Source of the DNA: Anaerotruncus sp. MC2020
Lineage (GTDB): Bacteria; Bacillota; Clostridia; Oscillospirales; Ruminococcaceae
NCBI GenBank assembly: GCA_000701945.1
Contig: JNKE01000017.1
Coordinates: 124,001 to 188,000 of the forward strand
Reading direction: 5' to 3'
DNA length: 64,000 bases
The notes beneath the pieces are model-generated. The model was given only the letters and a program-made list of their open reading frames with translations. It was not told the origin of the DNA and ran no database searches. The position numbers were made by a program, and so were the translations under genes. How positions within the stretch are numbered: the stretch's first letter is position 1; each line of letters begins with the position of its first letter. Of this stretch, positions 45,029 through 54,393 are shown piece after piece.

Positions 45029-46498
45029 ATGGGACTTAAACAAATCATCAGAAACGCTGCAAATTCCGCTATGAACACAGGAATCGGTCAGGCTATCATT
45101 GGTGCGGGAAGCGCAATGATCGCAGACCAGTGGAAGGAATTCTTCTACTGCGATACTATCCCGAACGACACATTCGTTGTCAAGGGACAGAAGCAGGTCA
45201 AGAAGGGCGTCAACACCAAGGGCAGCGACAACATCATCACTAACGGAAGCGTTATCGTTGTCAATGAGGGTCAGTGCATGATGATCGTCGATCAGGGTCA
45301 GCCTGTCGAGATCTGCGCCGTTTCGGGCGAATACGTATACGATACATCCACAGAGCCTTCAGTATTCTCGGGCAACCTCCTCGGCAGCCTGAAGGATACC
45401 GTTCAGGTACTCGCAAGACGTGTGACCTTCGGCGGTGAGACGGCTCACGATCAGCGTATCTACTACTTCAACATCAAGGAGATGACGAACAAGAAGTTCG
45501 GCACTCCGCGTCCTGTTCCGTTCACTGTTGATTATCCCAAGCTCGATATGAGCTTTACAGTTGACCTCCGCTGCTTCGGTCTCTTCTCACTGAAGGTAGC
45601 CAATCCTATGACACTCTACAAGCTCTGCGGCAACGTTAAGGAGTCCTACAAGTTCTCAGAGATCGAGGAGCAGCTCAAGGGCGAAGTATACGCAAAGCTC
45701 CAGCCTGCATTTGCAAAGCTGAGCCAGAATATCCAGTACGACCAGCTCCCCGCACATACTGAGGATATCACAGAGGCTATGAAGTCACTGCTCAACCCGT
45801 TCTGGCTCGAACAGCGCGGTCTTGAGCTCGTAACACTCGCTATTGAGTCCGTAAGCATTCCCGATGAGGACAAGGAGCGTATCAAGAAGTACGAGAACCT
45901 CATGTGGGATACAAACGCTACTCACGCTGCTTCTACTCTCGTAGGCGCTCAGGCTGAGGCTATGAAGAAGGCGGCAGACAATCCGAACGGCGCTGCTATG
46001 GGCTTCTACGGTCTTAATATGGCTCAGCAGGTAGGCGGCATGAACCCCCAGAACCTCTTCGCTATGGGCGCTCAGAACAATGCTGCGGCAGCAGGTGCAG
46101 CAGCAGGTGCTGCCGTTGCAGGCGGCGGTGCTACATGGAACTGCGCTTGCGGCAAGGTCGGCAATACAGGCAAGTTCTGCGCTGACTGCGGCAAGCCTAT
46201 GCCAGCTCCCGCTCCCGCAGCCGATACATGGGCTTGCTCATGCGGACATACAGGCAATACAGGCAAATTCTGCGCTGAGTGCGGCAGCCCCAAGCCCGCT
46301 GATTCCGAGGGCTGGACCTGCTCATGCGGCGCTCTGAATAAGGGCAAGTTCTGCGCTGAGTGCGGCAGCCCCAAGCCCGCTGACGCTCCCAAGTACAAGT
46401 GCGACAAGTGCGGCTGGGAGCCCGCTGACCCGTTCAACCCGCCCAAGTTCTGCGGCGAGTGTGGTGACCCCTTCAACGACGACGATATAGTTAAGTGA
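45029..46498 (+). CDS. SPFH-domain protein with four C-terminal zinc ribbons (YdjI-like)
   Basis: A 489-residue protein. The N-terminal SPFH/band-7-like domain (about residues 20-300) resembles Bacillus YdjI. An Ala/Gly-rich linker (about 350-370) leads to four short zinc ribbons (about 371-485), each with a CxC or CxxC pair and a FCxxCG pair, nearly identical in sequence. In B. subtilis the ydjFGHI operon is linked to membrane stress. AAAGGAG lies 8 nt before the ATG. Codon choice differs from neighbours (ATC rather than ATA for Ile, more GCT), which suggests high expression. Confidence 0.9.
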   Translation: MGLKQIIRNAANSAMNTGIGQAIIGAGSAMIADQWKEFFYCDTIPNDTFVVKGQKQVKKGVNTKGSDNIITNGSVIVVNEGQCMMIVDQGQPVEICAVSGEYVYDTSTEPSVFSGNLLGSLKDTVQVLARRVTFGGETAHDQRIYYFNIKEMTNKKFGTPRPVPFTVDYPKLDMSFTVDLRCFGLFSLKVANPMTLYKLCGNVKESYKFSEIEEQLKGEVYAKLQPAFAKLSQNIQYDQLPAHTEDITEAMKSLLNPFWLEQRGLELVTLAIESVSIPDEDKERIKKYENLMWDTNATHAASTLVGAQAEAMKKAADNPNGAAMGFYGLNMAQQVGGMNPQNLFAMGAQNNAAAAGAAAGAAVAGGGATWNCACGKVGNTGKFCADCGKPMPAPAPAADTWACSCGHTGNTGKFCAECGSPKPADSEGWTCSCGALNKGKFCAECGSPKPADAPKYKCDKCGWEPADPFNPPKFCGECGDPFNDDDIVK

Positions 46499-46521
46499 TC
46501 TCGCTGCGTCGGAGGTAAGCT

Positions 46522-47616
46522 ATGTCCTATGCTAACGAATACAAGTGCCCGTGCTGCGGAGCCAAGCTCGAATTCAACAGCACGGCGCAGAAAATGAAGT
46601 GTCCTTACTGCGATACCGAATTTGACGTCGAGACAGTACAGGACTACAACGAGCAGCTCAGCGAATCCACGGGCGACGATATGTCGTGGGAGTCGACGGG
46701 CGGCAGCGAGTGGGAAGAGGGAGAGGCGAGCAATATGCGCGTCTACTCCTGCAAATCCTGCGGCGGACAGATAATCGCCGAGGAGACCACAGGCGCGTCG
46801 TTCTGTCCCTACTGCAACAACCCCGTCATCATGGCGGGCACATTCTCGGGCGACCTTCGTCCCGACCTCGTCATCCCGTTCAAGCTCAACAAGGATGCAG
46901 CAAAGGCTGCGTACGAGAAGTACGTGTCGGGCAAGTCGCTGCTACCGAAGGTGTTCAAGGACCAGAACCACATTGAGGAGATAAAGGGACTTTACGTACC
47001 TGTTTGGCTGTTCGGTGCGGAGGCTGACGCGAGTATGTGCTTCCGTGCGGAGAAGAAAAAGACGTGGAGCGACGCCAACTACCGCTATGTGGAAACGTCC
47101 TATTATCAGGCGGTCCGCAAGGGTAAGATAGCATTCGCGCACGTGCCTGTGGACGGCTCGAAGAAGATGCCCGATGACCTTATGGAGTCCATAGAGCCGT
47201 TTGATTTCTCTCAGGCGGTGGACTTCAAGACGGCTTATCTTTCGGGTTATCTTGCAGATAAGTACGACGTGACCTCGCAGGAGAGCGTCGAGCGTGCGAA
47301 TACGCGAATCAAGAAGAGCACAGAGGCAGCATTTGCGGCGACTGTCCGCGGCTATGACTCGGTACACTGCGAGAGCAGCGCGGTCAAGCTCAAGGGCGGC
47401 AAGGCGCAGTATGCGCTCTATCCTGTGTGGCTGCTTAATACTGACTGGAACGGCAAGAAGTACACCTTTGCCATGAACGGTCAGACGGGCAAGCTCGTGG
47501 GCAATCTGCCTGCGGATGTGGGCAAGGCAGCGGGAATGTTCCTTGGCATCACGGGCGGCGTAGGCGTGCTCGGTTCGATACTGTGGATACTGCTGCACAT
47601 ACTGACGGGAGGTTGA
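46522..47616 (+). CDS. Zinc-ribbon membrane-associated protein (YdjG-like)
   Basis: A 364-residue protein. Two zinc ribbons at the N-terminus (CPCC...CPYC at about 9-30 and CKSC...CPYC at about 75-97) are linked by an acidic stretch. A soluble middle region (about 110-330) has repeated aromatic strands, and there is one hydrophobic segment near the C-terminus (about 340-360). It matches the partner of SPFH proteins in this kind of module. The function is unknown; it may link the SPFH complex to the membrane. Confidence 0.82.
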   Translation: MSYANEYKCPCCGAKLEFNSTAQKMKCPYCDTEFDVETVQDYNEQLSESTGDDMSWESTGGSEWEEGEASNMRVYSCKSCGGQIIAEETTGASFCPYCNNPVIMAGTFSGDLRPDLVIPFKLNKDAAKAAYEKYVSGKSLLPKVFKDQNHIEEIKGLYVPVWLFGAEADASMCFRAEKKKTWSDANYRYVETSYYQAVRKGKIAFAHVPVDGSKKMPDDLMESIEPFDFSQAVDFKTAYLSGYLADKYDVTSQESVERANTRIKKSTEAAFAATVRGYDSVHCESSAVKLKGGKAQYALYPVWLLNTDWNGKKYTFAMNGQTGKLVGNLPADVGKAAGMFLGITGGVGVLGSILWILLHILTGG

Positions 47617-47620
47617 TGAT

Positions 47621-47839
47621 ATGGGCGGAATATTAGTTAGCTTTCTTATCGGACTGATAATAGCCTGTGTTGTTGTCCTGCCGAAGCTCTCGGAGCTGAA
47701 AACGGTACATATGAATAACAGCGCGTCCGACTACACAGTCAAGGACAGCATGAAATTCACGGAGAACAGGGACACCTTCCTCAACACGAAGGTGGAGAAG
47801 ACTCCGCGCAATACGCAGACTACACAGCAGCGCAAATAA
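47621..47839 (+). CDS. 72-residue membrane protein, probable remnant of a TPM-domain protein
   Basis: One transmembrane helix (about residues 4-22) followed by KLSELKTVHMNNSASDY and a tail with KFTENRDTFLNTKVEKTPR. This closely resembles only the last membrane helix and cytosolic tail of TPM-domain proteins that commonly accompany SPFH/zinc-ribbon genes; the signal peptide and TPM domain are absent. It starts at ATG 4 bp after the preceding gene. It may be a truncated but still expressed member. Confidence 0.6.
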   Translation: MGGILVSFLIGLIIACVVVLPKLSELKTVHMNNSASDYTVKDSMKFTENRDTFLNTKVEKTPRNTQTTQQRK

Positions 47840-47843
47840 AACA

Positions 47844-47878
47844 AAGCGGATAGGCAATTTGTCTATCCGCTTCTTTTT
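47844..47878 (+). terminator. Terminator of the SPFH module
   Basis: AAGCGGATAG (47844-47853) pairs with CTATCCGCTT (47863-47872), followed by CTTTTT. Confidence 0.92.
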
Positions 47879-47940
47879 GATATTTGTGAGCCGCGCGGCG
47901 ATCACTACCGTTTTGGAACAGCTATGCCGCGAAATTGGGG

Positions 47941-48080
47941 GTGCAGGGGACGCTGTTCCCTGCCGGGGTCTGGGGCAGAGCCCCAGCGGGTCAAGAGCAG
48001 AGCCCTTGCAGAGTCCAGAGGCAGAGCCCTTGCAGAGTCCAGAGGCAGAGCCTCTGGCGGGTCAAGGGCAGCGCCCTTGT
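47941..48080. repeat. Cluster of tandem and palindromic repeats (GGGCAGAGCCC type)
   Basis: Two perfect or near-perfect 24-bp tandem units lie at 48006-48029 and 48030-48053. Around them are short hairpins of the same theme: CTGGGG/CCCCAG, CCAGAGG/CCTCTGG and CAAGGGC/GCCCTTG. The last hairpin abuts the stop codon of the SulP gene (48080-48082). The cluster fills the gap between two convergent genes and may serve as terminator for SulP. Confidence 0.75.
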
Positions 48081-49762
48081 TATGCGTGCCTTATCTCACG
48101 CTCTATCTCCTCGGCACGGAGGAGTGCTGTATCGATATGCGAGCAGAAGTTCTTCTTGCCGACGAGCTTGACAAGTCCCGCCTTTTCCATAGCCTTCATG
48201 GGCTGCTCGTTGACGTGCGAGAACACGACCTTGACATTGTGGCGCTCACAGCGCTTGACAATGCGGTAGAGAGCCTCAACGCCCGTCGCGTCGACAGCGG
48301 GAACGTTACGCATACGGATGCAGAGAACGTCGATGTTCTTGTCGTCGAGCATATACTTGTACTTGTCCGCCGCCGCAAAGAACATCGGACCGTTTATCTC
48401 GTAGACGCGTGTGCCGTCGGGAATCTTCTTGAGGAGGATGTTGTCGGGGTCGGTCTCCTCGTCGTCGATGTCCACCCACGCGTGCGCCTCGGTGACGTCA
48501 GCCATGCGCTTCATGAAGAGGAGGGCGGCGAGTACGAGTCCGATACCGATAGCGACCACGAGGTCGAATACGATGGTGAGTATCAGCGTCACGAAGAGGA
48601 CGATGATATCGCTCTTTGGAGCGGTCTTAATAGTGTTGCGGATATTTCTCCAGCCGCACATATTATACGCCACGATGAAGAGGATAGCGGCGATAGTGGG
48701 CATGGGGATATACTTCGCGTAGGGCATGAGCAGGACGAGAATCAGCAGTACAACGACCGAGTGTACCATTCCTGCAACGGGAGTACGACCGCCGTTCTTG
48801 ACGTTAGCGGCAGTACGCGCGATAGCGCCTGTAGCGGGGATACCGCCGAACAGTGCCGAACCGACATTGGCAAGACCCTGCGCGATGAGCTCCATATTCG
48901 AGCGGTGCTTCGAGCCTATCATACCGTCCGCGACAACGCAGGAGAGCAGGGACTCGACTGCCGCGAGGACAGCGATAGTGAACGCATTCGGGAGCAGAGC
49001 CTTAACTCGTGCGAACGACACCTCGGGCACCGTGAGGTGCGGCGGGTCGGAGGAGATAGTGTAGAGCGTTTCGATAGTATTTACGTGCATACCCGAGAAC
49101 TTGACGATGAGCGAGCAGACAATGACTGCGATGAGCGAGGCGGGTATCTTCTCGAGCTTTTTAGGCCAGAGTATAAGGATAGCGAGGGAGATAAGACCGA
49201 TGACGAGTGCCTGCCAGTTGAATGAACCAATGCAGAGGAATATCTCCTTGACCTTGTCCACGGTCTCGATGGGAGCGTTCTTGAAGGTCAGACCGAGGAA
49301 ATCCTTTATCTGACCGATGAGGATAGTGACCGCGATACCGAACGTAAATCCGCTTGTTATCGTGCCTGGGATGTACTTGAGGAGCACGCCGAAGCGGCAG
49401 AGTCCCATGATGACGAGGATAATGCCTGCTAAGATCGTGGAGATGACGAGACCGTCCATGCCCTCGGTCGCGACTATTCCTGCAACGATAGTGGCAAATG
49501 CAGCGGTAGGACCTGCGATCTGCACGCGGCTTCCTCCGAGGAAGGCGACTATGAATCCCGCCACGATAGCGGTGTACAGACCCTGCTCGGGACCTACTCC
49601 CGACGCGAGCGCGAGCGCGATAGACAGCGGCAGAGCGATTATCGCGACGATAACGCCCGCAACGACGTCCTTAGCGAACTGCGAGAGCGAGTAATTCTTG
49701 ATGACCGAAAACAGCTTCGGCTTCAGTTTTTCTTCGGTAGGCTTGACTGCTGATTTTTCCAT
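48080..49762 (-). CDS. SulP-family anion transporter with STAS domain
   Basis: A 560-residue carrier: about 12 membrane helices (residues 25-425), with the SulP signatures near QGLYTAIVAGF and GPTAAFATIVAGIVA, and a C-terminal STAS domain (about 440-545, including VPAVDATGVEALY). The family exchanges or imports sulfate, bicarbonate or other anions; the substrate cannot be read here. AAAGGGG lies 7 nt before the ATG. It has its own promoter and is convergent with the SPFH module. Confidence 0.93.
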   Translation of the reverse strand: MEKSAVKPTEEKLKPKLFSVIKNYSLSQFAKDVVAGVIVAIIALPLSIALALASGVGPEQGLYTAIVAGFIVAFLGGSRVQIAGPTAAFATIVAGIVATEGMDGLVISTILAGIILVIMGLCRFGVLLKYIPGTITSGFTFGIAVTILIGQIKDFLGLTFKNAPIETVDKVKEIFLCIGSFNWQALVIGLISLAILILWPKKLEKIPASLIAVIVCSLIVKFSGMHVNTIETLYTISSDPPHLTVPEVSFARVKALLPNAFTIAVLAAVESLLSCVVADGMIGSKHRSNMELIAQGLANVGSALFGGIPATGAIARTAANVKNGGRTPVAGMVHSVVVLLILVLLMPYAKYIPMPTIAAILFIVAYNMCGWRNIRNTIKTAPKSDIIVLFVTLILTIVFDLVVAIGIGLVLAALLFMKRMADVTEAHAWVDIDDEETDPDNILLKKIPDGTRVYEINGPMFFAAADKYKYMLDDKNIDVLCIRMRNVPAVDATGVEALYRIVKRCERHNVKVVFSHVNEQPMKAMEKAGLVKLVGKKNFCSHIDTALLRAEEIEREIRHA

Positions 49763-49807
49763 ACTGATACCCCTTTATGAGATAAATAACAAATCACGAA
49801 CTTCTAA

Positions 49808-49836
49808 ATTATACTACTAAGAAATGCTGATTTCAA
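49808..49836 (-). promoter_or_regulatory. Promoter of the SulP gene
   Basis: Minus strand TTGAAA (49836-49831), 17-bp spacer, TATAAT (49813-49808). Confidence 0.75.
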
Positions 49837-49965
49837 GGGGTTTTTTGGATTTGTGCAAATTTTGTCGGAATAGATAAATAAAAGGCGGCGGTTGAATAAA
49901 AATGATATGATTTGCCCCGATTTTGCGTTATATAAAAATAATACGGCTGATTATGTGCGCTCCTG

Positions 49966-49994
49966 TTGCATTTTCTGATAGATTGTGATATAAT
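49966..49994 (+). promoter_or_regulatory. Promoter of glnN
   Basis: TTGCAT (49966-49971), 17-bp spacer, TATAAT (49989-49994), extended -10 (TGATATAAT). Confidence 0.85.
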
Positions 49995-50072
49995 GTAATA
50001 ATCAATGGAGAATTCAGAATCTGCTGCATATGACAGGTTCCGCAGCAGCTTTGCAAACTGGAGGAAATTTTT

Positions 50073-52163
50073 ATGGCGAATATCCCTGAGATCTTCGGAT
50101 GCAGTGTCTTCAACGAGACCGTAATGAAGAACAAGCTCCCCAAGAACATCTACAAGAACCTCAGAAGAACTATGGAAAAGGGCGAGCCTCTCGACACCGA
50201 GACGGCTGACGTAGTAGCAAACGCTATCAAGGACTGGGCTCTCGAGCTCGGCGCTACGCACTATACCCACTGGTTCCAGCCGATGACGGGCTCCACAGCC
50301 GAGAAGCATGACTCCTTCATCAGTCCCGGACCGAACGGCACGGCGCTCATGGAATTCTCGGGCAAGGCGCTCATCAAGGGCGAGCCTGACGCATCGTCGT
50401 TCCCGTCGGGAGGTCTGCGCCGCACCAGCTCTGCGCGCGGCTATACTGCATGGGACCCGACGTCCTACTGCTTCGTCAAGGAGGGCAGTCTGTATATCCC
50501 GACCGTATTCGTCTCCTACACGGGCGAGACTCTCGACAAGAAGACCCCGCTTCTCCGCTCCATGGACGCGCTCAGCAAGACGGCTGTCCGCTTCCTGAAG
50601 CTGTTCGGCAACGAGAATGTGACACGCGTGACCTCAACAGTCGGCGCCGAGCAGGAATATTTCCTCATAGATAAACAGAAATACGACCGCCGCGAGGACC
50701 TTGTCCTCACGGGACGTACACTTTTCGGCGCGAAGCCTCCGAAGGGACAGGACCTCGACGACCAGTACTTCGCAAATCTGAAGCCGAGAATTGCCGCTTA
50801 TATGGCGGAGCTCGACGAGGAGCTCTGGAAGCTCGGCATCTACTCCAAGACCAAGCACAACGAGGTAGCTCCCGCACAGCACGAGATGGCGCCTATCTTC
50901 ACGACGTCCAACCTCGGCACTGACCAGAACGAGCTTGCAATGGAGATAATGGAGAAGGTCGCGCTCAAGCACGGACTTGTCTGCCTCCTCCACGAGAAGC
51001 CGTTCGAGGGCGTCAACGGCTCGGGAAAGCATAACAACTGGTCGATGTCCACCAATGACGGACAGAATCTCCTCGACCCCGGCGACACGCCCATGGAGAA
51101 CCTCCAGTTCCTGACGATACTCTGCGCTCTCATCAAGGGCGTTGATGAATATGCCGACCTGATGCGCCTTTCAGCCGCTTCCGCAGGCAACGACCACCGT
51201 CTCGGCGCGGACGAAGCTCCGCCCGCTATCATCTCGATGTTCCTCGGCGAGGAGCTCGACGCAGTGCTCAAGGCTATCGAGGAGGACGGCGTCTACAAGA
51301 CGCAGGCGAAGGCGTTCGAGATAGGCGTTAATGCACTGCCGTCGTTCCCGAAGGATTCGACAGACAGAAACCGCACCTCGCCGTTTGCATTCACAGGAAA
51401 CCGCTTCGAGTTCCGCATGGTGGGCTCGTCCGATAACATCGCGTGCCCGAACACCCTGCTCAACACTATCGTATCCGAGGAGCTCAGCCAGTTCACTGAG
51501 ATACTCGAGCCCCACAAGGACTCCGAGCACTTCGAGGCGGAGGTCAAGAAGCTCCTGAAGGACGTGCTCAAGAAGCACCGCCGCATCATTTTCAACGGCG
51601 ACGGATACTCGCCCGAGTGGGTCAAGGAGGCAGAGAGGCGCGGACTTCCCAACTATCCTTCCACTGTTGACTGTATGCCTCACTACACGGACGAGAAGAA
51701 TCTGCGCATACTGCGTAAATTCGGCATATACAACCGCGAGGAGCTCACAGCCCGCACCGAGATACACCTCGAGAAGTACTCCAAGACGAGACGAATCGAG
51801 GCGCGTACAATGGTAGAAATGGCGAGAAAGCAGCTCCTGCCCGCATCTCTCGAGTACCTCGACAAGCTCTGTCAGGCTATCGCGTGCAAGAAGTCGGTAG
51901 GCATCACCTCGAAGGCGGAGGAGAAGATAGCCGCGAAGCTCAACGACCTCTGCGACCGCTTCTACGAGTCGATAGAGCGTCTGGAGAAGCAGGTAGCGGC
52001 TGCGTGCGAGATAAAGGACGTCCTGAAGCAGGCGGAGTTTTATCACGACTACGTGCTCGCGGAAATGGACATCATGCGCAGCATCGCAGACGAGATTGAG
52101 CTGAATATGCCGCTTAGCTACTGGCCTATCCCGACTTATTCCGAGATAATCTACAACGTATGA
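50073..52163 (+). CDS. glnN: Glutamine synthetase type III
   Basis: A 696-residue GSIII, far longer than GSI (about 450). It makes glutamine from glutamate, ammonia and ATP, the main ammonia-assimilation step. It shows the GSIII N-terminal block with [12 protein letters not shown] and KHDSFI, the glutamate/ammonia region [11 protein letters not shown], the ATP-site [12 protein letters not shown] and [10 protein letters not shown], and [16 protein letters not shown]. The C-terminal helical extension (about 590-696) is GSIII-specific. It stands alone with a strong promoter. Type III enzymes are typical of Bacteroidetes, Ruminococcus and some cyanobacteria. Confidence 0.96.
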   Translation: MANIPEIFGCSVFNETVMKNKLPKNIYKNLRRTMEKGEPLDTETADVVANAIKDWALELGATHYTHWFQPMTGSTAEKHDSFISPGPNGTALMEFSGKALIKGEPDASSFPSGGLRRTSSARGYTAWDPTSYCFVKEGSLYIPTVFVSYTGETLDKKTPLLRSMDALSKTAVRFLKLFGNENVTRVTSTVGAEQEYFLIDKQKYDRREDLVLTGRTLFGAKPPKGQDLDDQYFANLKPRIAAYMAELDEELWKLGIYSKTKHNEVAPAQHEMAPIFTTSNLGTDQNELAMEIMEKVALKHGLVCLLHEKPFEGVNGSGKHNNWSMSTNDGQNLLDPGDTPMENLQFLTILCALIKGVDEYADLMRLSAASAGNDHRLGADEAPPAIISMFLGEELDAVLKAIEEDGVYKTQAKAFEIGVNALPSFPKDSTDRNRTSPFAFTGNRFEFRMVGSSDNIACPNTLLNTIVSEELSQFTEILEPHKDSEHFEAEVKKLLKDVLKKHRRIIFNGDGYSPEWVKEAERRGLPNYPSTVDCMPHYTDEKNLRILRKFGIYNREELTARTEIHLEKYSKTRRIEARTMVEMARKQLLPASLEYLDKLCQAIACKKSVGITSKAEEKIAAKLNDLCDRFYESIERLEKQVAAACEIKDVLKQAEFYHDYVLAEMDIMRSIADEIELNMPLSYWPIPTYSEIIYNV

Positions 52164-52167
52164 CAAC

Positions 52168-52476
52168 AACCGCTGTTCTTAATCGTTATGCTTATATGGA
52201 AGCAATATGAGTATTTACTGGGGAAAACCTTTCTGAAGAAAGGTTCTTCCCCAGACCCTTTTCCAAAGACTTTTAGTCCAAATTTTGCCCCTATGGGGTA
52301 CTCTCCTGATATGACAAGAGTAAGTATTTCTCTTTCCTGAGAGCACCCCATAGGGGCAAAATTTAAATTGAAAGTTTTAGGGGAGGAGTTTGAGGAGGGA
52401 CCCTTTTTCAAAAGGGTCCTCCTCAATAGATTCCCGTAATACTGCCATATAAGCATAGTGGTTAAGGGCAGCGGTT
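52168..52476. mobile_element. 309-bp MITE-like palindromic element
   Basis: Terminal inverted repeats of 32 bp (52168-52199 and 52445-52476) match at 27 positions, including a perfect 13-bp TATGCTTATATGG core. Inside are a left hairpin with GGGGAA...TTCCCC ends (52220-52252), a right hairpin GAGGA...TCCTC (52392-52425), and a perfect 20-bp inverted repeat AAATTTTGCCCCTATGGGGT near the centre. There is no open frame for a transposase and no clear target duplication. It begins 4 bp after the glnN stop, so it may also end glnN transcription. The remaining 105 bp before the FHA gene hold only its promoter and leader. Confidence 0.75.
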
Positions 52477-52518
52477 TTTTGCGAATGCAAAATAAATGCA
52501 AGATTTTACCCTCATTTA

Positions 52519-52547
52519 TTGCTTTAGGGGCTGATTTGTGGTATAAT
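52519..52547 (+). promoter_or_regulatory. Promoter of the FHA-FtsW-PBP operon
   Basis: TTGCTT (52519-52524), 17-bp spacer, TATAAT (52542-52547), extended -10 (TGGTATAAT). Confidence 0.82.
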
Positions 52548-52581
52548 CAAGTATATCACAAAAAGAAAGAAAGGGTCATGT

Positions 52582-52995
52582 ATGGACACTGCAAAACTGA
52601 TAATGTGCGCGGTATCTGCCGCTGCGCTGGACATATGCGCGCTCGTGCTGATGATAACGGCGTACCGCGAGAAGAGCTCGGGACGCAAGCGCTGGCGGAA
52701 GACAGCGGCGGATATGGAGCTTGCCGACCGCGACCGCGGGTACCCGCTCGAGTGCGACGAGATACTGATAGGACGCCACGAGAACGCCGATATCCGCATA
52801 CCTGATATGTCTGTTTCGCGATATCACGCGATACTCAACGTCGCGGACGGCAAGTGGACAATCACCGATATAGGCTCGAAGTCGGGCGTGTACGTGAACG
52901 GCGTACACGTCGAGCAGAAGCGTCTCCGCGAGAACGACGTCATCACAGTCGGAGAGCGCCGCCTCATATTCAGGAAGAGGAGGGACAGACATTGA
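52582..52995 (+). CDS. Membrane-anchored FHA-domain protein
   Basis: A 137-residue protein: one N-terminal transmembrane helix (about 5-27), a basic linker, and an FHA domain (about 55-130) with the phosphothreonine-binding pattern IGRHENADIRI...VSRYHA and SKSGVYVNG. FHA domains bind phosphothreonine made by Ser/Thr kinases, but no kinase gene is nearby. The two cell-wall genes downstream overlap or adjoin it, so it likely links phospho-signalling to peptidoglycan synthesis, similar to the FHA/rodA/pbpA cluster of Actinobacteria. Confidence 0.88.
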   Translation: MDTAKLIMCAVSAAALDICALVLMITAYREKSSGRKRWRKTAADMELADRDRGYPLECDEILIGRHENADIRIPDMSVSRYHAILNVADGKWTITDIGSKSGVYVNGVHVEQKRLRENDVITVGERRLIFRKRRDRH

Positions 52996-54383
52996 GCAAT
53001 CCCGTCTCCTATGTATTTTCGTGCATATTCGTGCTGCTCGCGCACGGAGCTATGCTCTTCAACGTCTTCTACAACGGCAGCTATGATGATGTCAACGCCG
53101 TATTCGTGCTCATGGCGGCGGTCATCGGACTCGACGCCGTTTACTTCATCATAATGCCGTTTTTCAGGCAGCAGACCTACGCGGTCGACTTCATGCTGAT
53201 ACTGATACTGAATATGGGCTTGATATTCCAGTCCTGCTTCGGCGGAGTTGACTTCCGGTTCAAGCACTTCATCACAGTGATAGCGGCGCTCATCGCGTGC
53301 AGGATAGGCTATTTCGTCTGCCGCGACCACCGCTGGATAGAGGACAAGCGCAAGCTCATATGGATAGGCATAGGCATACTCATGGGCATTATCCTGCTGT
53401 TCACGGGCAGCCGCAGTATGTGGATATCCATTGGAAAATCGACCTCGATACAGCCGTCGGAGTTCATGAAGCCGCTGCTTGTGCTTGCGTGCGCGACCTC
53501 TGTCACTGAGCAGCAGAAGAAGCACAAGCTGCTCTGCTTCAACGTTGTGTACGAGAACCTCATACTGTTCGGCATCGTCGCGGGGATATGCCTGTTCCAG
53601 TGGTGGTGCCGCGACCTCGGAAGCATACCGACCTTTGGCGCGATATACGTATCGGGCTTCCTGCTGAGGATATGCTACCCCAAGGGCAAATACTCGAAAA
53701 AGCCGATAATCATAGCAGTAGCAGTACTTGCAGTGCTTGCGGTCATTGGCATGATATTCGCTCCCGCATACGTCCGTGACCGCCTTTTCGTCGACATATG
53801 GAGCGACAAGAACGGCAACGGCTACCAGCAGTCGCAGGCGCTCATCGCGATAGCGGAGGGCGGCTGGTTCGGCAAGGGAGCGGGACACGGCTTCCTGCAC
53901 AATGTATTCGCATACGAGAGCGACATCGTCTTCGCCTCTATCAGCGAGGAGTGGGGACTGCTTTTCTCGGTGATGTCGGTATTCGTGCTGCTGATGATAG
54001 TAGCGATACCGCTCGTCAACCCGCCGCGCTCGTACTATCACGGCTCGATGTGCGCAGGCATAGCAGCGGCGTTCTCGGTGCAGATGGCGCTGAACATCTT
54101 CGGCTCGTGCAACATGATACCTTTCACGGGAGTCACGCTGCCGTTCATATCCATGGGCGGAACGTCAATGGTCGTCAGCGGACTGATGGCGGGAATGCTC
54201 GTAGCGGCGCAGTCGCCCGTATTCAGGGCTCCGAAGAAAAAGAAGCAGGAGCAGAAAAAGCCGCAGCCCGCACAGCCTCAGCATATGCAGAGCGCTCCGC
54301 AGCAGCCTCAGCCGCTTCCTCCGCGTCAGGACGTACCTCCGCAGCCGCCTATAAACTACACGCTGACGGACAGAAGAAAGTGA
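52992..54383 (+). CDS. FtsW/RodA/SpoVE-family peptidoglycan polymerase
   Basis: A 463-residue SEDS protein with about ten membrane helices. It shows the family features: IGKSTSIQPSEFMKP (conserved QPSE), the large loop with the NGYQQSQALIAI segment, and VTLPFISMGGTSM near the end. The Gln/Pro-rich tail (about 410-463) is unusual. SEDS proteins polymerise glycan strands together with a class B PBP, which is the next gene. Translation begins at TTG (52992) after GAGGAGGG, overlapping the FHA stop by 4 bp. Confidence 0.93.
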   Translation: MSNPVSYVFSCIFVLLAHGAMLFNVFYNGSYDDVNAVFVLMAAVIGLDAVYFIIMPFFRQQTYAVDFMLILILNMGLIFQSCFGGVDFRFKHFITVIAALIACRIGYFVCRDHRWIEDKRKLIWIGIGILMGIILLFTGSRSMWISIGKSTSIQPSEFMKPLLVLACATSVTEQQKKHKLLCFNVVYENLILFGIVAGICLFQWWCRDLGSIPTFGAIYVSGFLLRICYPKGKYSKKPIIIAVAVLAVLAVIGMIFAPAYVRDRLFVDIWSDKNGNGYQQSQALIAIAEGGWFGKGAGHGFLHNVFAYESDIVFASISEEWGLLFSVMSVFVLLMIVAIPLVNPPRSYYHGSMCAGIAAAFSVQMALNIFGSCNMIPFTGVTLPFISMGGTSMVVSGLMAGMLVAAQSPVFRAPKKKKQEQKKPQPAQPQHMQSAPQQPQPLPPRQDVPPQPPINYTLTDRRK

Positions 54384-54393
54384 GGGGAGAGCA

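Noticed and set aside
47941..48080. CRISPR array in the repeat cluster
   Set aside because: Units are directly adjacent with no spacers, only two full copies, and no cas genes nearby.
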